Shown: positions 51,111-61,213 of the stretch, piece by piece
Layout of the letters: each line of letters starts with the position of its first letter
How positions within the stretch are numbered: the stretch's first letter is position 1
Assembly (NCBI RefSeq): GCF_000711885.1
Contig: NZ_JONK01000005.1
Span: forward strand, 176,418 to 240,417
Length of the DNA: 64,000 nt
Reading direction: 5' to 3'
Source of the DNA: Chromobacterium haemolyticum DSM 19808
GTDB taxonomy: Bacteria > Pseudomonadota > Gammaproteobacteria > Burkholderiales > Chromobacteriaceae
Position numbers and translations under genes: made by a program
Notes under the pieces: generated by a model
What the model was told of the DNA's origin: nothing
Seen by the model: the letters and a program-made list of their open reading frames with translations, nothing else
The model's database searches: none

Positions 51111-53039
51111 ATGCACCCGGATATCTTCAGTCACTACGCTGCTCGTTACGACAAGACTCGTGAGGAGGAGTACACCATCCAGGAGTACCTGGAGCTCTGC
51201 AAGAAAGACCCCGGCGCTTACGCCACCGCCGCAGAGCGCATGCTGGCCGCCATTGGCGAGCCGGAGCTGGTGGACACTCGACATGATTCGCGTCTGTCCC
51301 GCATTTTTTCCAACAAAGTCATCAAGGTCTATCCCGCGTTCCGTGATTTCTACGGCACCGAGGAGGTGATCGAACAGGTGGTGTCCTACTTCCGCCACGC
51401 CGCGCAAGGCCTGGAAGAGAAGAAGCAGATCCTCTATTTGCTGGGCCCGGTGGGCGGCGGCAAATCGTCCATTGCCGAGAAGCTGAAAGAGCTGATGGAG
51501 CTGGTGCCGTTCTATTGCCTGAAAGGCAGCCCGGTCAACGAGTCTCCGCTGGCGCTGTTCAACTACGACGAGGACGGGGCGCTGCTGGAAGAGGAATACG
51601 GCATTCCGCGCCGTTATCTGAAGAGCATCCCCAGCCCGTGGGCGGTGAAGCGGCTGCATGAGTTCAACGGCGATATCGGCCAGTTCCGCGTGGTCAAGCG
51701 CTATCCGTCCGTGCTCAAGCAGATCGCGGTGGCCAAGACCGAGCCGGGCGACGAGAACAATCAGGACATCTCGTCCCTGGTGGGCAAGGTGGATATCCGC
51801 AAGCTGGAGAAATACGCGCAGGACGACCCGGACGCTTACAGCTACTCCGGCGGCTTGTGCCTGGCCAACCAGGGCTTGCTGGAGTTCGTGGAGATGTTCA
51901 AGGCGCCGATCAAGGTCTTGCACCCGCTGCTGACGGCTACCCAGGAAGGCAACTTCAAGGGCACCGAGGGCTTTGGCGCGATTCCGTTTGAAGGCGTGAT
52001 CCTGGCTCACTCCAACGAGTCCGAGTGGAAGCAGTTCCGCAACAACAAGAACAACGAGGCCTTCCTCGACCGGATTTACATCGTCAAGGTGCCGTATTGC
52101 CTGCGCGTGTCGGACGAGATCAAGATCTACGACAAGCTGATCCGCAACTCTTCGCTGGGCCGCGCGCCGTGCGCGCCGGGCACGCTGAAGATGATGGCGC
52201 AGTTCGCGGTTCTGTCGCGGCTGAAAGAGCCGGAAAACTCCAGCCTGTTCAGCAAGATGCAGGTGTACGACGGGGACAACCTGAAAGACACGGATCCCAA
52301 GGCCAAATCCATCCAGGAATACCGCGATTACGCGGGGGTGGACGAGGGCATGAGCGGCTTGTCCACGCGCTTCGCCTACAAGATCCTGTCCAAGGTGTTC
52401 AACTTCGATCACAGCGAAGTGGCCGCCAACCCGGTGCATCTCCTGTACGTGATCGAGCAACAGGTTGAGCGCGAGCAGTTCCCGGCGGAAACGGAGCAGA
52501 AGTATCTGACCTTCCTGAAGGAGTACCTGGCGCCCAAGTACGTGGAATTCATCGGCAAGGAGATTCAAACCGCTTACCTCGAAAGCTACTCCGAGTACGG
52601 CCAGAACATCTTCGACCGCTACGTCAGCTTCGCGGACTTCTGGATTCAGGATCAGGAGTATCGCGATCAGGACACCGGCGAGATCTTCGACCGCACTTCC
52701 TTGAACGCGGAGCTGGAGAAAATCGAGAAGCCGGCCGGGATTTCCAACCCGAAAGACTTCCGCAACGAGATCGTCAACTTCGTGTTGCGGGCGCGGGCCA
52801 ACAACGGCGGCAAGAACCCCACCTGGACCAGCTACGAGAAGCTGCGCACGGTCATCGAGAAGAAGATGTTCTCCAACACCGAGGAGCTGTTGCCGGTGAT
52901 CTCCTTCAACGCCAAGGCCAGCGCCGAGGATGCGAAGAAGCACGAGGACTTCGTCAACCGCATGGTGGAAAAAGGCTACACCGCCAAGCAAGTGCGTCTG
53001 TTGTGCGAATGGTATCTGCGAGTGCGCAAGTCCTCGTAA
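51111..53039 (+). CDS. yeaG: PrkA/YeaG-type serine protein kinase
   Basis: 642 residues (E. coli YeaG 644). MHPDIFSHYAARYDKTREEEYTIQEYLELCKKDPGAYATAAERMLAAIGEPE matches the family start, and AGGAG precedes ATG 51111. Walker A GPVGGGKS is at 112-119 in the AAA+ PrkA domain; the C-terminal kinase-like domain follows. YeaG acts with YeaH in nitrogen-starvation and general stress responses. First gene of the stress cluster. Confidence 0.95.
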   Translation: MHPDIFSHYAARYDKTREEEYTIQEYLELCKKDPGAYATAAERMLAAIGEPELVDTRHDSRLSRIFSNKVIKVYPAFRDFYGTEEVIEQVVSYFRHAAQGLEEKKQILYLLGPVGGGKSSIAEKLKELMELVPFYCLKGSPVNESPLALFNYDEDGALLEEEYGIPRRYLKSIPSPWAVKRLHEFNGDIGQFRVVKRYPSVLKQIAVAKTEPGDENNQDISSLVGKVDIRKLEKYAQDDPDAYSYSGGLCLANQGLLEFVEMFKAPIKVLHPLLTATQEGNFKGTEGFGAIPFEGVILAHSNESEWKQFRNNKNNEAFLDRIYIVKVPYCLRVSDEIKIYDKLIRNSSLGRAPCAPGTLKMMAQFAVLSRLKEPENSSLFSKMQVYDGDNLKDTDPKAKSIQEYRDYAGVDEGMSGLSTRFAYKILSKVFNFDHSEVAANPVHLLYVIEQQVEREQFPAETEQKYLTFLKEYLAPKYVEFIGKEIQTAYLESYSEYGQNIFDRYVSFADFWIQDQEYRDQDTGEIFDRTSLNAELEKIEKPAGISNPKDFRNEIVNFVLRARANNGGKNPTWTSYEKLRTVIEKKMFSNTEELLPVISFNAKASAEDAKKHEDFVNRMVEKGYTAKQVRLLCEWYLRVRKSS

Positions 53040-53052
53040 GCCATCGCTGATC

Positions 53053-53074
53053 CGGCGCCGTCCAGGCGGCGCCG
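53053..53074 (+). promoter_or_regulatory. GC-rich hairpin between yeaG and yeaH
   Basis: GGCGCCG-TCCAGG-CGGCGCC is a perfect 7-bp stem 13 bases after yeaG. A second pair, CGGCGGCCG ... CGGCCGCCG, lies at about 53137-53164. They may trim transcript levels between the two genes; no U-tract follows either. Confidence 0.5.
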
Positions 53075-53188
53075 GCAATCGCCCAAGCGGCCGCTGTCGC
53101 CGCCGGGCGGTGAATAATATAACAACAGCAAGTCAGGCGGCGGCCGCCAGCGCGCGGCCGCCGCCGGCACAGGCAAAGCGAGGTGCTT

Positions 53189-54472
53189 ATGTCCCACATC
53201 ATCGATCGGCGCCTCAACGGCAAGAACAAGTCCGCGGTCAACCGCGAACGGTTTCTGCGCCGTTTCAAGGCCCAAATCAAGGAAGCCGTCGCCAAGGCGG
53301 TCAAGGGGCGCAGCATTACCGACATCGAGAGCGGAGAGAAGGTCTCGATTCCGGTAAAGGATATTTCCGAACCTGTTTTCCATCATGGCAAGGGCGGCAT
53401 GACGGAAAACGTGCATCCCGGCAATGAGGAGTTCGTCAAAGGCGACCGCTTGCCGCGGCCGCAAGGCGGCGGGGGAGGCGGCGGCAGCAAGGCCAGCCAG
53501 GACGGCGAGGGCGAGGACGATTTTGTGTTTCAGCTGTCGCGCGAAGAGTTCATGAACGTGTTCTTCGACGACCTGGCGCTGCCCAATCTGATCAAGACCC
53601 AACTAATGGGCATTGAGGAGATGAAGACGGTGCGCGCCGGCTACACCAACGACGGCACGCCGGCCAACATCAATATCGTGCGCTCGCTGCGCGGCGCGCT
53701 GGCGCGGCGAGTGGCGATGGCCGCGCCGACGATGGCCACGCTGGGCGACGCGGAGGAGGAACTCGACACCCTGATGGAGGATGACGAGGACAACACGCTG
53801 GAAATCCGCGAAAAACGGCAGAGCATCCATCGGCTGCGCGAGCGCATTGCCAGCATCCCGTGGATAGACCCGTTCGACCTGCGCTACAACAACCGGGTCA
53901 AGCAGCCCAAACCCACCAGCCAGGCGGTGATGTTCTGCATCATGGACGTGTCCGGCTCCATGGACGAGCAGAAGAAGGACATGGCCAAGCGCTTCTTCAT
54001 CCTGCTTTACCTGTTCCTGCAGCGCAATTACGAGAAGATAGAGGTGGTGTTCATCCGCCACCATACCAGCGCGGTGGAGGTGAGCGAGGAGGATTTCTTC
54101 CACTCGCGCGAATCCGGCGGCACCGTGGTGTCTTCGGCGCTCAACCTGATGGCGGAGATCGTCAAGAAGCGCTACGCCGGCAGCGAATGGAACATCTACG
54201 CCGCCCAGGCGTCCGACGGCGACAACTGGGACAGCGATTCCGCCAACTGCGGCCGCATCATGGAGGAGGATTTGCTGCCTTACTGCCAGTACTTCGCCTA
54301 CATTGAGATCACCGAAGGGGAGCCGCAAAACCTCTGGTACGAATACCTGAAGGTACAGGAACGCAACCGCCAGTTCGCAATGCAGAAAATTCGTTCGGCT
54401 TCCGACATCTACCCGGTTTTCCGGGAACTGTTCAAGCGTCAGCCGGCCAATAGCCGTGCCGCCACCGCCTGA
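53189..54472 (+). CDS. yeaH: YeaH-family VWA-type protein (DUF444)
   Basis: 427 residues from ATG 53189 with GCGAGG upstream. [37 protein letters not shown] is the family start. A Gly-rich linker near 90-100 precedes the C-terminal von Willebrand-type metal site [23 protein letters not shown] (DxSxS). YeaH is the constant partner of YeaG, probably a substrate. Its TGA stop coincides exactly with the duplicated TGA of a family A element. Confidence 0.95.
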   Translation: MSHIIDRRLNGKNKSAVNRERFLRRFKAQIKEAVAKAVKGRSITDIESGEKVSIPVKDISEPVFHHGKGGMTENVHPGNEEFVKGDRLPRPQGGGGGGGSKASQDGEGEDDFVFQLSREEFMNVFFDDLALPNLIKTQLMGIEEMKTVRAGYTNDGTPANINIVRSLRGALARRVAMAAPTMATLGDAEEELDTLMEDDEDNTLEIREKRQSIHRLRERIASIPWIDPFDLRYNNRVKQPKPTSQAVMFCIMDVSGSMDEQKKDMAKRFFILLYLFLQRNYEKIEVVFIRHHTSAVEVSEEDFFHSRESGGTVVSSALNLMAEIVKKRYAGSEWNIYAAQASDGDNWDSDSANCGRIMEEDLLPYCQYFAYIEITEGEPQNLWYEYLKVQERNRQFAMQKIRSASDIYPVFRELFKRQPANSRAATA

Positions 54473-54612
54473 GAACGTGTTTATGATCTCGCAAGCTAAG
54501 GCGAGACAAGGCGGAAACGAGCGAAAAAGCGGAATGTACACATGGTACATGAGCATTTTGAGCTTGGTTTCAACGCCGTTTCGCCGATGCGCAGCAGATC
54601 GTAAACAGGTTC
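54473..54612 (+). repeat. Family A MITE-like element, copy 7
   Basis: 140-bp copy with exact TGA duplications (54470-54472 and 54613-54615). The left TGA is the stop codon of yeaH. The element lies between yeaH and spoVR inside an otherwise continuous stress-gene cluster, leaving 28 bases to the spoVR start. Confidence 0.93.
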
Positions 54613-54640
54613 TGAGCGGTCTTGCCAAGGGGGCAGCAAC

Positions 54641-56155
54641 ATGACACCCATTTCTACCGGGTCCGAATGGACCTTTGACCTGGTCAACGAGTATGACCGG
54701 CAGATACGCGCCATCGCGGTGGATGAATTCAAGCTGGATGTCTATCCCAATCAGCTGGAGGTCATCACCGCTGAGCAGATGATGGACGCCTACGCTTCGG
54801 TGGGCATGCCGGTCAATTATCACCACTGGAGCTACGGCAAGCATTTCGTCGCCACCGAGAAAAGCTATAAGCGCGGCCAGATGGGGCTGGCTTATGAAAT
54901 CGTGATCAATTCCAACCCCTGCATCGCTTATCTGATGGAAGAAAACTCCATGACGATGCAGGCGCTGGTGATCGCCCACGCCGCCTACGGCCACAACAGC
55001 TTTTTCAAGGGCAACTACCTGTTCCGAGCCTGGACCGACGCCTCGGCCATCATCGATTACCTGGTGTTCGCCAAGAGCTACATCACCAAGTGCGAGGAGC
55101 GCTACGGCATAGACGCGGTGGAAGAGTTGCTGGATAGCTGCCACGCGCTGATGAACTACGGCGTGGACCGCTACAAGCGTCCGCAGAAGCTGTCTTTGGC
55201 CAAGGAGCAGGCGCGCCAGGAAGAACGCGAGCAGTATCTGCAAATGCAGGTCAACGACCTGTGGCGCACCATTCCCAAGCGCGACAAGGACGGCAGCGAC
55301 AAGGCGCCGCCGCGCTTTCCGCCGGAGCCGCAGGAAAACCTGCTCTACTTCATCGAAAAATCCGCGCCGCTGCTAGAGCCCTGGCAGCGCGAGGTGGTGC
55401 GGATCGTGCGCAAGGTGGCGCAGTATTTCTACCCGCAGCGTCAGACTCAGGTGATGAACGAGGGCTGGGCCACGTTCTGGCACTACACCATCCTCAATCG
55501 TCTGTACGATAAAGGCATGGTCACCGATGGTTTCATGATGGAGTTTTTGCAGAGCCACACCAATGTGGTGTATCAGCCGCCGGTGACGGCGCGTTGGTAC
55601 AACGGCATCAACCCGTATGCGCTGGGCTTTTCCATGTATCAGGACATCAAGCGCATCTGTGAAGCCCCCACCGATGAAGACCGCGCCTGGTTTCCAGACC
55701 TGGCCGGCACGCCGTGGCGCGAGTCCCTGGAGTTCGCGATGAAGAACTTCAAGGACGAGAGCTTCATTTCGCAGTATCTGTCGCCCAAGCTGATTCGCGA
55801 TTTCCGCCTGTTCTCCATCCGCGACGACGACCACGACGACAAGCTGGAAGTGTCCGCCATCCACGACGATATGGGCTACCGCGACATTCGCGGCAAGCTG
55901 GCCGAGCAGTACAACCTGGGTTCGCGCGAGCCCAATATTCAGGTGTGGTCGGTCAATGTGCGCGGCGACCGCAGCCTGGTGCTGCGCCACACCATGCACA
56001 ACCGGCGCCCGCTGGACGACAACAGCGCCAACGAAGTGCTCAAGCACGTGTGCCGGTTGTGGGGCTTCGATGTGAGGCTGGAGAGCGTGGACGGCAATGG
56101 CGATGTCAAGCAGAGCTATGAGATGAAATCCAATCTGGAAGGCGCGCGCGTGTAG
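54641..56155 (+). CDS. spoVR: SpoVR family protein
   Basis: 504 residues. EWTFDLVNEYDRQIRAIAVDEFKLDVYPNQLEVITAEQMMDAYASVGMPVNYHHWSYGKHF matches the SpoVR/YcgB family, as do QTQVMNEGWATFWHYTILNRLYDKG and the C-terminal VLKHVCRLWGFDVRLESV. First known from Bacillus cortex formation; in non-spore-formers it is a stress-cluster protein with yeaG and yeaH, function unresolved. GGGGG lies upstream. A terminator follows. Confidence 0.95.
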   Translation: MTPISTGSEWTFDLVNEYDRQIRAIAVDEFKLDVYPNQLEVITAEQMMDAYASVGMPVNYHHWSYGKHFVATEKSYKRGQMGLAYEIVINSNPCIAYLMEENSMTMQALVIAHAAYGHNSFFKGNYLFRAWTDASAIIDYLVFAKSYITKCEERYGIDAVEELLDSCHALMNYGVDRYKRPQKLSLAKEQARQEEREQYLQMQVNDLWRTIPKRDKDGSDKAPPRFPPEPQENLLYFIEKSAPLLEPWQREVVRIVRKVAQYFYPQRQTQVMNEGWATFWHYTILNRLYDKGMVTDGFMMEFLQSHTNVVYQPPVTARWYNGINPYALGFSMYQDIKRICEAPTDEDRAWFPDLAGTPWRESLEFAMKNFKDESFISQYLSPKLIRDFRLFSIRDDDHDDKLEVSAIHDDMGYRDIRGKLAEQYNLGSREPNIQVWSVNVRGDRSLVLRHTMHNRRPLDDNSANEVLKHVCRLWGFDVRLESVDGNGDVKQSYEMKSNLEGARV

Positions 56156-56180
56156 CGGCGGCGGCCTGTGATATAGTCGC

Positions 56181-56214
56181 AAACCCGGGGCCGGCGTCGC
56201 CGCCCCGGGTTTTT
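56181..56214 (+). terminator. Terminator after spoVR
   Basis: AAACCCGGGGC and GCCCCGGGTTT form an 11-bp stem around CGGCGTCGCC and end in TTTTT. Confidence 0.9.
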
Positions 56215-56378
56215 CATGCCGCCGGCGGATGCAACTTTCCCGCCGGGCCGCCCTCGAATTCCTATTTCGATTGAAGCCGCCGCCCAAGAGCCGGCTCAAA
56301 TTTGCGGGCCGGTTTTCGTTGCGCCATGCGCCGCCGGCGCGCAGCGGACGTTGAATCAGCGGTCACAAGGGAGACGAT

Positions 56379-57017
56379 ATGGACCATCAGCATTGCGATC
56401 ATCCAGCGCCGGAGCGCGAACCCAAAGTGGGCGTGGAGCGGTTACGGCCGTTCGACAAGGAGGCGTTTGAGCGCGCGGTGACCGATTTGCTGACCGCGTG
56501 CGGCTTTCAGCCGCAAGGCGATCCGCATCTGGGCAGGACCGCGGAGCGGGTCAGCGCGTTCTGGCGGGACCGCTTGCTGGACGGCTACGCCGCTGATCCC
56601 AGCGAGGTGCTGGGCTGCGGCTTTGAAGACAACTCCCGCGAGATGGTCATCATCAGCAATATCTCCATCCACAGCCTGTGTCCGCATCACCTGGTGCCGT
56701 TCGAGGGCATTGCCCACGTGGCCTACATTCCCGGCGGGCGGCTGCACGGTTTCGGCCGCATCGCGCGCTTGATCGACGTGATCTCGCACCGTTTGAATTA
56801 TCAGGAATGGATTTGCCAGGAGGTGGCGGACGCCTTGGTGCGGCACGGCATGGCCAAGGGCGCGGCCTGCGTGATCCAGGCCAAGCAGATGTGCTTGCAG
56901 CTGGGGGAAAACCGGCGCGGCGCGGAGGCGGTGATCACTCAGGGCTTTGCCGGAGAAGTGAGCGAGGCCGACCGCGCGCGTTTTCTCAGCGAGTGCAAGC
57001 AGGCCCCGCACCGCTGA
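56379..57017 (+). CDS. Atypical GTP cyclohydrolase I (FolE-like)
   Basis: 212 residues. EMVIISNISIHSLCPHHLVPFEGIAHVAYIPGGRLHGFGRIARLIDVISHRLNYQEWICQEVADALV clearly belongs to the FolE fold. The zinc ligands are kept as C-P-H-H and a later C (QMCLQ), but CEHH is CPHH, GLSK is GFGR, the RPQxQERLT substrate helix is HRLNYQEWIC, and the RGV loop reads GENRRGAE. It may make dihydroneopterin triphosphate with altered kinetics, or a related pterin. A second, standard folE may exist elsewhere. Transcribed alone. Confidence 0.75.
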   Translation: MDHQHCDHPAPEREPKVGVERLRPFDKEAFERAVTDLLTACGFQPQGDPHLGRTAERVSAFWRDRLLDGYAADPSEVLGCGFEDNSREMVIISNISIHSLCPHHLVPFEGIAHVAYIPGGRLHGFGRIARLIDVISHRLNYQEWICQEVADALVRHGMAKGAACVIQAKQMCLQLGENRRGAEAVITQGFAGEVSEADRARFLSECKQAPHR

Positions 57018-57021
57018 GCGT

Positions 57022-57801
57022 TTAGTCTGGGTGCGGGTGGGGCAAGGGCACGAAAGCCCGCAAGGCATGCTCTTGGCTGCTCAGCTCCGCCAGCCGCACG
57101 CCGTAAACCGCTTCCAGTGTTTCCCGCCGCATGATCTGCGCCGTGGGCCCGAAGCCTGCGGCGCGTCCTTCGTTCAATAGCAGCACATTGTCGGCATGGC
57201 GCAGCGCCAGGTTCAGATCGTGCACCACCGCCAGCGCGCCGATATTCAGTTCGCGGCAGATGCGGGCCACTTGCGCCAGCAGCGCGTCCGCCATCGCGAA
57301 GTCCAGCGCGGCGGTGGGTTCGTCCAGCAGGAGATAGCGTTCCGCGTCCGTAGAAGCCAACAGCTGGCACAGCGCGCGCGCCAGGTGAGCGCGTTGCTGT
57401 TCGCCGCCGGACAGCGTGCGCGCCTGGCGTTGCGCCAGTTCCTCTGTACAGCTCAGTTCCATAGCCCGGCGGCAGGCGTCGGCGGCATCGCCTAGCAGGT
57501 AGGCGCCGGACTGAATCAGCTCCAGCGTGCTCCAGCCCGCCGGCGTCAACGGGTTTTGCTCCACCACCGCGCGTTGGCGCGCCAGTTCCGCTGCGGATTG
57601 GCCGCGCAGCGCCCGCCCGGCCATCCACACCTCGCCGGCGCTGGGGGCGTACAAGCCGGCCAGCATGCCCAGCAAGCTGCTTTTGCCGGCCCCGTTGGGG
57701 CCTAGCACTATATTGAGTTCGCCCGGCGCCACGCGCAGGGAAACCGACTCCACCAAGAGGCGGCCCTGGCGGGAGAGGCTGACGGCGCGCGCTTCAAGCA
57801 T
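57022..57801 (-). CDS. hmuV: Haem ABC transporter ATP-binding protein HmuV
   Basis: 259 residues. Walker A GPNGAGKSS, signature LSGGEQQRAHLARAL, Walker B RYLLLDEPTAALDF and the H-loop VHDL are all present. The AVVEQNPLTPAGWSTLELIQSGAYLLG region and length fit HmuV (haem import) or the related BtuD/FhuC. It overlaps hmuU by eight bases. No substrate-binding protein gene follows. Confidence 0.85.
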   Translation of the reverse strand: MLEARAVSLSRQGRLLVESVSLRVAPGELNIVLGPNGAGKSSLLGMLAGLYAPSAGEVWMAGRALRGQSAAELARQRAVVEQNPLTPAGWSTLELIQSGAYLLGDAADACRRAMELSCTEELAQRQARTLSGGEQQRAHLARALCQLLASTDAERYLLLDEPTAALDFAMADALLAQVARICRELNIGALAVVHDLNLALRHADNVLLLNEGRAAGFGPTAQIMRRETLEAVYGVRLAELSSQEHALRAFVPLPHPHPD

Positions 57802-58768
57802 GGCTGTCCTTTTCCGCGCTTTGCCGCAGCAGCCACAGGAAGAACGGCGCGCCTATCAGGCTGGTGATCACGCCCACCGGCAGCTCGCTGGGCGCCAGCA
57901 GGCTGCGCGCCAGCCAGTCCGAGGCGATGGCCAGCAGCGCGCCCAGCATGGGCGCTATCCACAGCAACCGGCGCGCGTTGCCGCCCACCAATTGGCGAGC
58001 CAGGTGAGGGCCCATCAAGCCGATGAAGCCTATCATGCCGCAGGCGGACACCACCAAGCCGGCGGCCAGGGCGGCGAGAACCACCACCTGCCATTCGCGG
58101 CGGCGGACTTCGAAGCCCAGGTGAAAGGCGGCGGTTTCGCCCAATTGCAGCGCGTTGAGAAAACGCCATTGCCGGTGCAGCGCCAGCCAGACCAGCGGCG
58201 CGGCTGCGCACAGCAAGAGGGTTTGCGGCCAGTCCACGCTGGCGAAGCTGCCCATCAGCCAGAAAATCACCACGCGCAAGGAGCCGTCGGGCAGGGTGGT
58301 GATCAGCAAGGTCAGCAAGCTGCCCAGCAAGGAACTGATGGCCAGGCCGCTGAGGATCAGCCGGCTGCCGCCTTGTTGAGTCTGGCCCAGCAGGCGGATC
58401 AGCAATAAGGAAGACAGGCCGCCGACAAAGGCGGACGCGGACACCGCGTAGAGGCCGGCGCCCAGGCTCAGCGCCGCGGCGGCGGCCAGCGCCGCGCCGC
58501 TGTTGATGCCGATCAGGCCGGGCTCGGCCAGCGGATTGCGGAAACGCGCTTGCACCGCCGCGCCGGCGCTGGCTAGCAAGGCGCCGGCGCTGGCGCTGGC
58601 CAGCAGGCGAGGCAGGCGCAATTCCAGCAGCAGCTGCCATTCCAGTTCCGGCGGCGGATGGCCGGCCAGCAAAAGGGAGGCGTCCATGCCGCTGCCGTGC
58701 AGCAGTGAAACCAAGGAGAGCAGGATCAGGCCGACGGAGAGGCCCAGGGTCAGCGGAAGGAGGCGCAT
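57794..58768 (-). CDS. hmuU: Haem-type (FecCD family) ABC transporter permease HmuU
   Basis: 324 residues with about nine or ten membrane segments. ELRLPRLLASASAGALLASAGAAVQARFRNPLAEPGLIGINSGAALAAAAALSLG is the FecCD-family signature (R.PR...A...G..LA.sG...Q...rNPLA.P..lG...GA). ATG 58768 has no clear Shine-Dalgarno. It follows dapB on the same strand after 35 bases that contain a GC hairpin. The periplasmic HmuT partner is missing here. Confidence 0.85.
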   Translation of the reverse strand: MRLLPLTLGLSVGLILLSLVSLLHGSGMDASLLLAGHPPPELEWQLLLELRLPRLLASASAGALLASAGAAVQARFRNPLAEPGLIGINSGAALAAAAALSLGAGLYAVSASAFVGGLSSLLLIRLLGQTQQGGSRLILSGLAISSLLGSLLTLLITTLPDGSLRVVIFWLMGSFASVDWPQTLLLCAAAPLVWLALHRQWRFLNALQLGETAAFHLGFEVRRREWQVVVLAALAAGLVVSACGMIGFIGLMGPHLARQLVGGNARRLLWIAPMLGALLAIASDWLARSLLAPSELPVGVITSLIGAPFFLWLLRQSAEKDSHA

Positions 58769-58803
58769 GGGAAGGGGGCGGGGAGCGGGCTCCCCGCCGG
58801 CGC

Positions 58804-59996
<1,193 letters not shown>

Positions 59997-60089
59997 GATA
60001 CTCCGTGACCGAAAAGTTATGAGGCGGTAATTAGGCAAAGCCGTGAAAAGGCTTTATCATGATCTGAAATCGACCCACTTTATATCACG

Positions 60090-60515
60090 ATGAGCAAAGC
60101 CAGTCACCTTAAAGATATCGGCCTCAAGGCCACCGGCCCGCGTTTGAAAATCCTCGATCTGTTTGAGGAAGAGCACGCTGGCCACATGTCGGCGGAAGAT
60201 GTCTATCGCAAGCTGCTTGCGGAAAATATCGACATCGGCCTTGCCACCATTTACCGCGTGCTGACGCAGTTCGAGCAAGCGGGCATTTTGGTGCGCCACC
60301 ATTTTGAAACCGGCAAAGCCGTGTACGAGCTGAACCAGGGCGGCCATCATGATCATATGGTGTGCGTCAGCTGCGGCAAGGTGGTCGAGTTCTTCGATCC
60401 GGAGATTGAAGCGCTGCAAGACCGCATCGCGGAGCAGCACGGCTTCCGCATCGTCGATCACGCGCTGTACATGTACGGCGAGTGCCCGGACTGCCTCAAC
60501 GCCAAAAAGGCATGA
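60090..60515 (+). CDS. fur: Ferric uptake regulator Fur
   Basis: 141 residues. The winged helix (LKDIGLKATGPRLKILDLFEEEHAGHMSAEDVYRKLLAENIDIGLATIYRVLTQFEQAGIL) precedes metal-binding residues HHDHMVCVSCGKVVEF and a C-terminal CPDC pair. Fur represses iron genes when Fe2+ is sufficient. The last four bases overlap aat. Confidence 0.97.
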   Translation: MSKASHLKDIGLKATGPRLKILDLFEEEHAGHMSAEDVYRKLLAENIDIGLATIYRVLTQFEQAGILVRHHFETGKAVYELNQGGHHDHMVCVSCGKVVEFFDPEIEALQDRIAEQHGFRIVDHALYMYGECPDCLNAKKA

Positions 60516-61213
60516 TTCCCTGGCTCGGTCCTGAGCCGGTTTTCCCTCCGGTGCGGCTGGCTCTGCGCGAACCCAACGGTTTGCTGGCCGCTGGAGGCGA
60601 TTTATCCCCGCAGCGCATCCTGGCTGCTTACTCCCAAGGCATCTTTCCCTGGTTTTCCGAAGGCGAGCCTATCTTGTGGTGGTCTCCGGCGCCGCGCATG
60701 GTGCTGTGCCCGGACGAACTGAAAGTCAGCCGGTCCATGGATAAAGTGCTGCGCAACCAGCGTTATGAAATCCGCGTGGACACCGCGTTTCGCGAGGTGA
60801 TGTCGGCCTGCGCCGAACCTAGAACCCAGCAGCAGGGCACCTGGATCGTGCCGGAGATGGTGGACGCGTATTGCCGTTTGCACCGCTTGGGCTACGCGCA
60901 TTCCTTCGAGACCTGGATAGACGGCGAACTGGCCGGCGGCCTGTACGGCATTGGTCTGGGCTTGATGTTCTATGGCGAATCCATGTTTTCCCGTCGCAGC
61001 AACGCGTCCAAACTGGCCTTCATCCACATGGTGCGTCATTTGCGCGAGCAGGGGGTGACAATGATAGATTGTCAGATGCACACCCGTCATTTGCAGAGCT
61101 TGGGCGCCAAGCTGGTTTCGCGTCAGACATTTCTTGCTACTCTGAAAGAGAATGCCCGACGGGCGCAGCCCGCCGCGATGTGGAACTACCGGTATACCAA
61201 TGAGCCATCGTGA
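60512..61213 (+). CDS. aat: Leucyl/phenylalanyl-tRNA-protein transferase
   Basis: 233 residues. PNGLLAAGGDLSPQRILAAYSQGIFPWFSEGEPILWWSPAPRMVL is the family signature; GELAGGLYGIGLGLMFYGESMFSRRSNASKLAF follows. The enzyme adds Leu or Phe to proteins with N-terminal Arg or Lys for ClpS/ClpAP degradation. The ATG overlaps the fur stop; AAAAAGG lies upstream. It overlaps bpt by 14 bases. Confidence 0.97.
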   Translation: MIPWLGPEPVFPPVRLALREPNGLLAAGGDLSPQRILAAYSQGIFPWFSEGEPILWWSPAPRMVLCPDELKVSRSMDKVLRNQRYEIRVDTAFREVMSACAEPRTQQQGTWIVPEMVDAYCRLHRLGYAHSFETWIDGELAGGLYGIGLGLMFYGESMFSRRSNASKLAFIHMVRHLREQGVTMIDCQMHTRHLQSLGAKLVSRQTFLATLKENARRAQPAAMWNYRYTNEPS

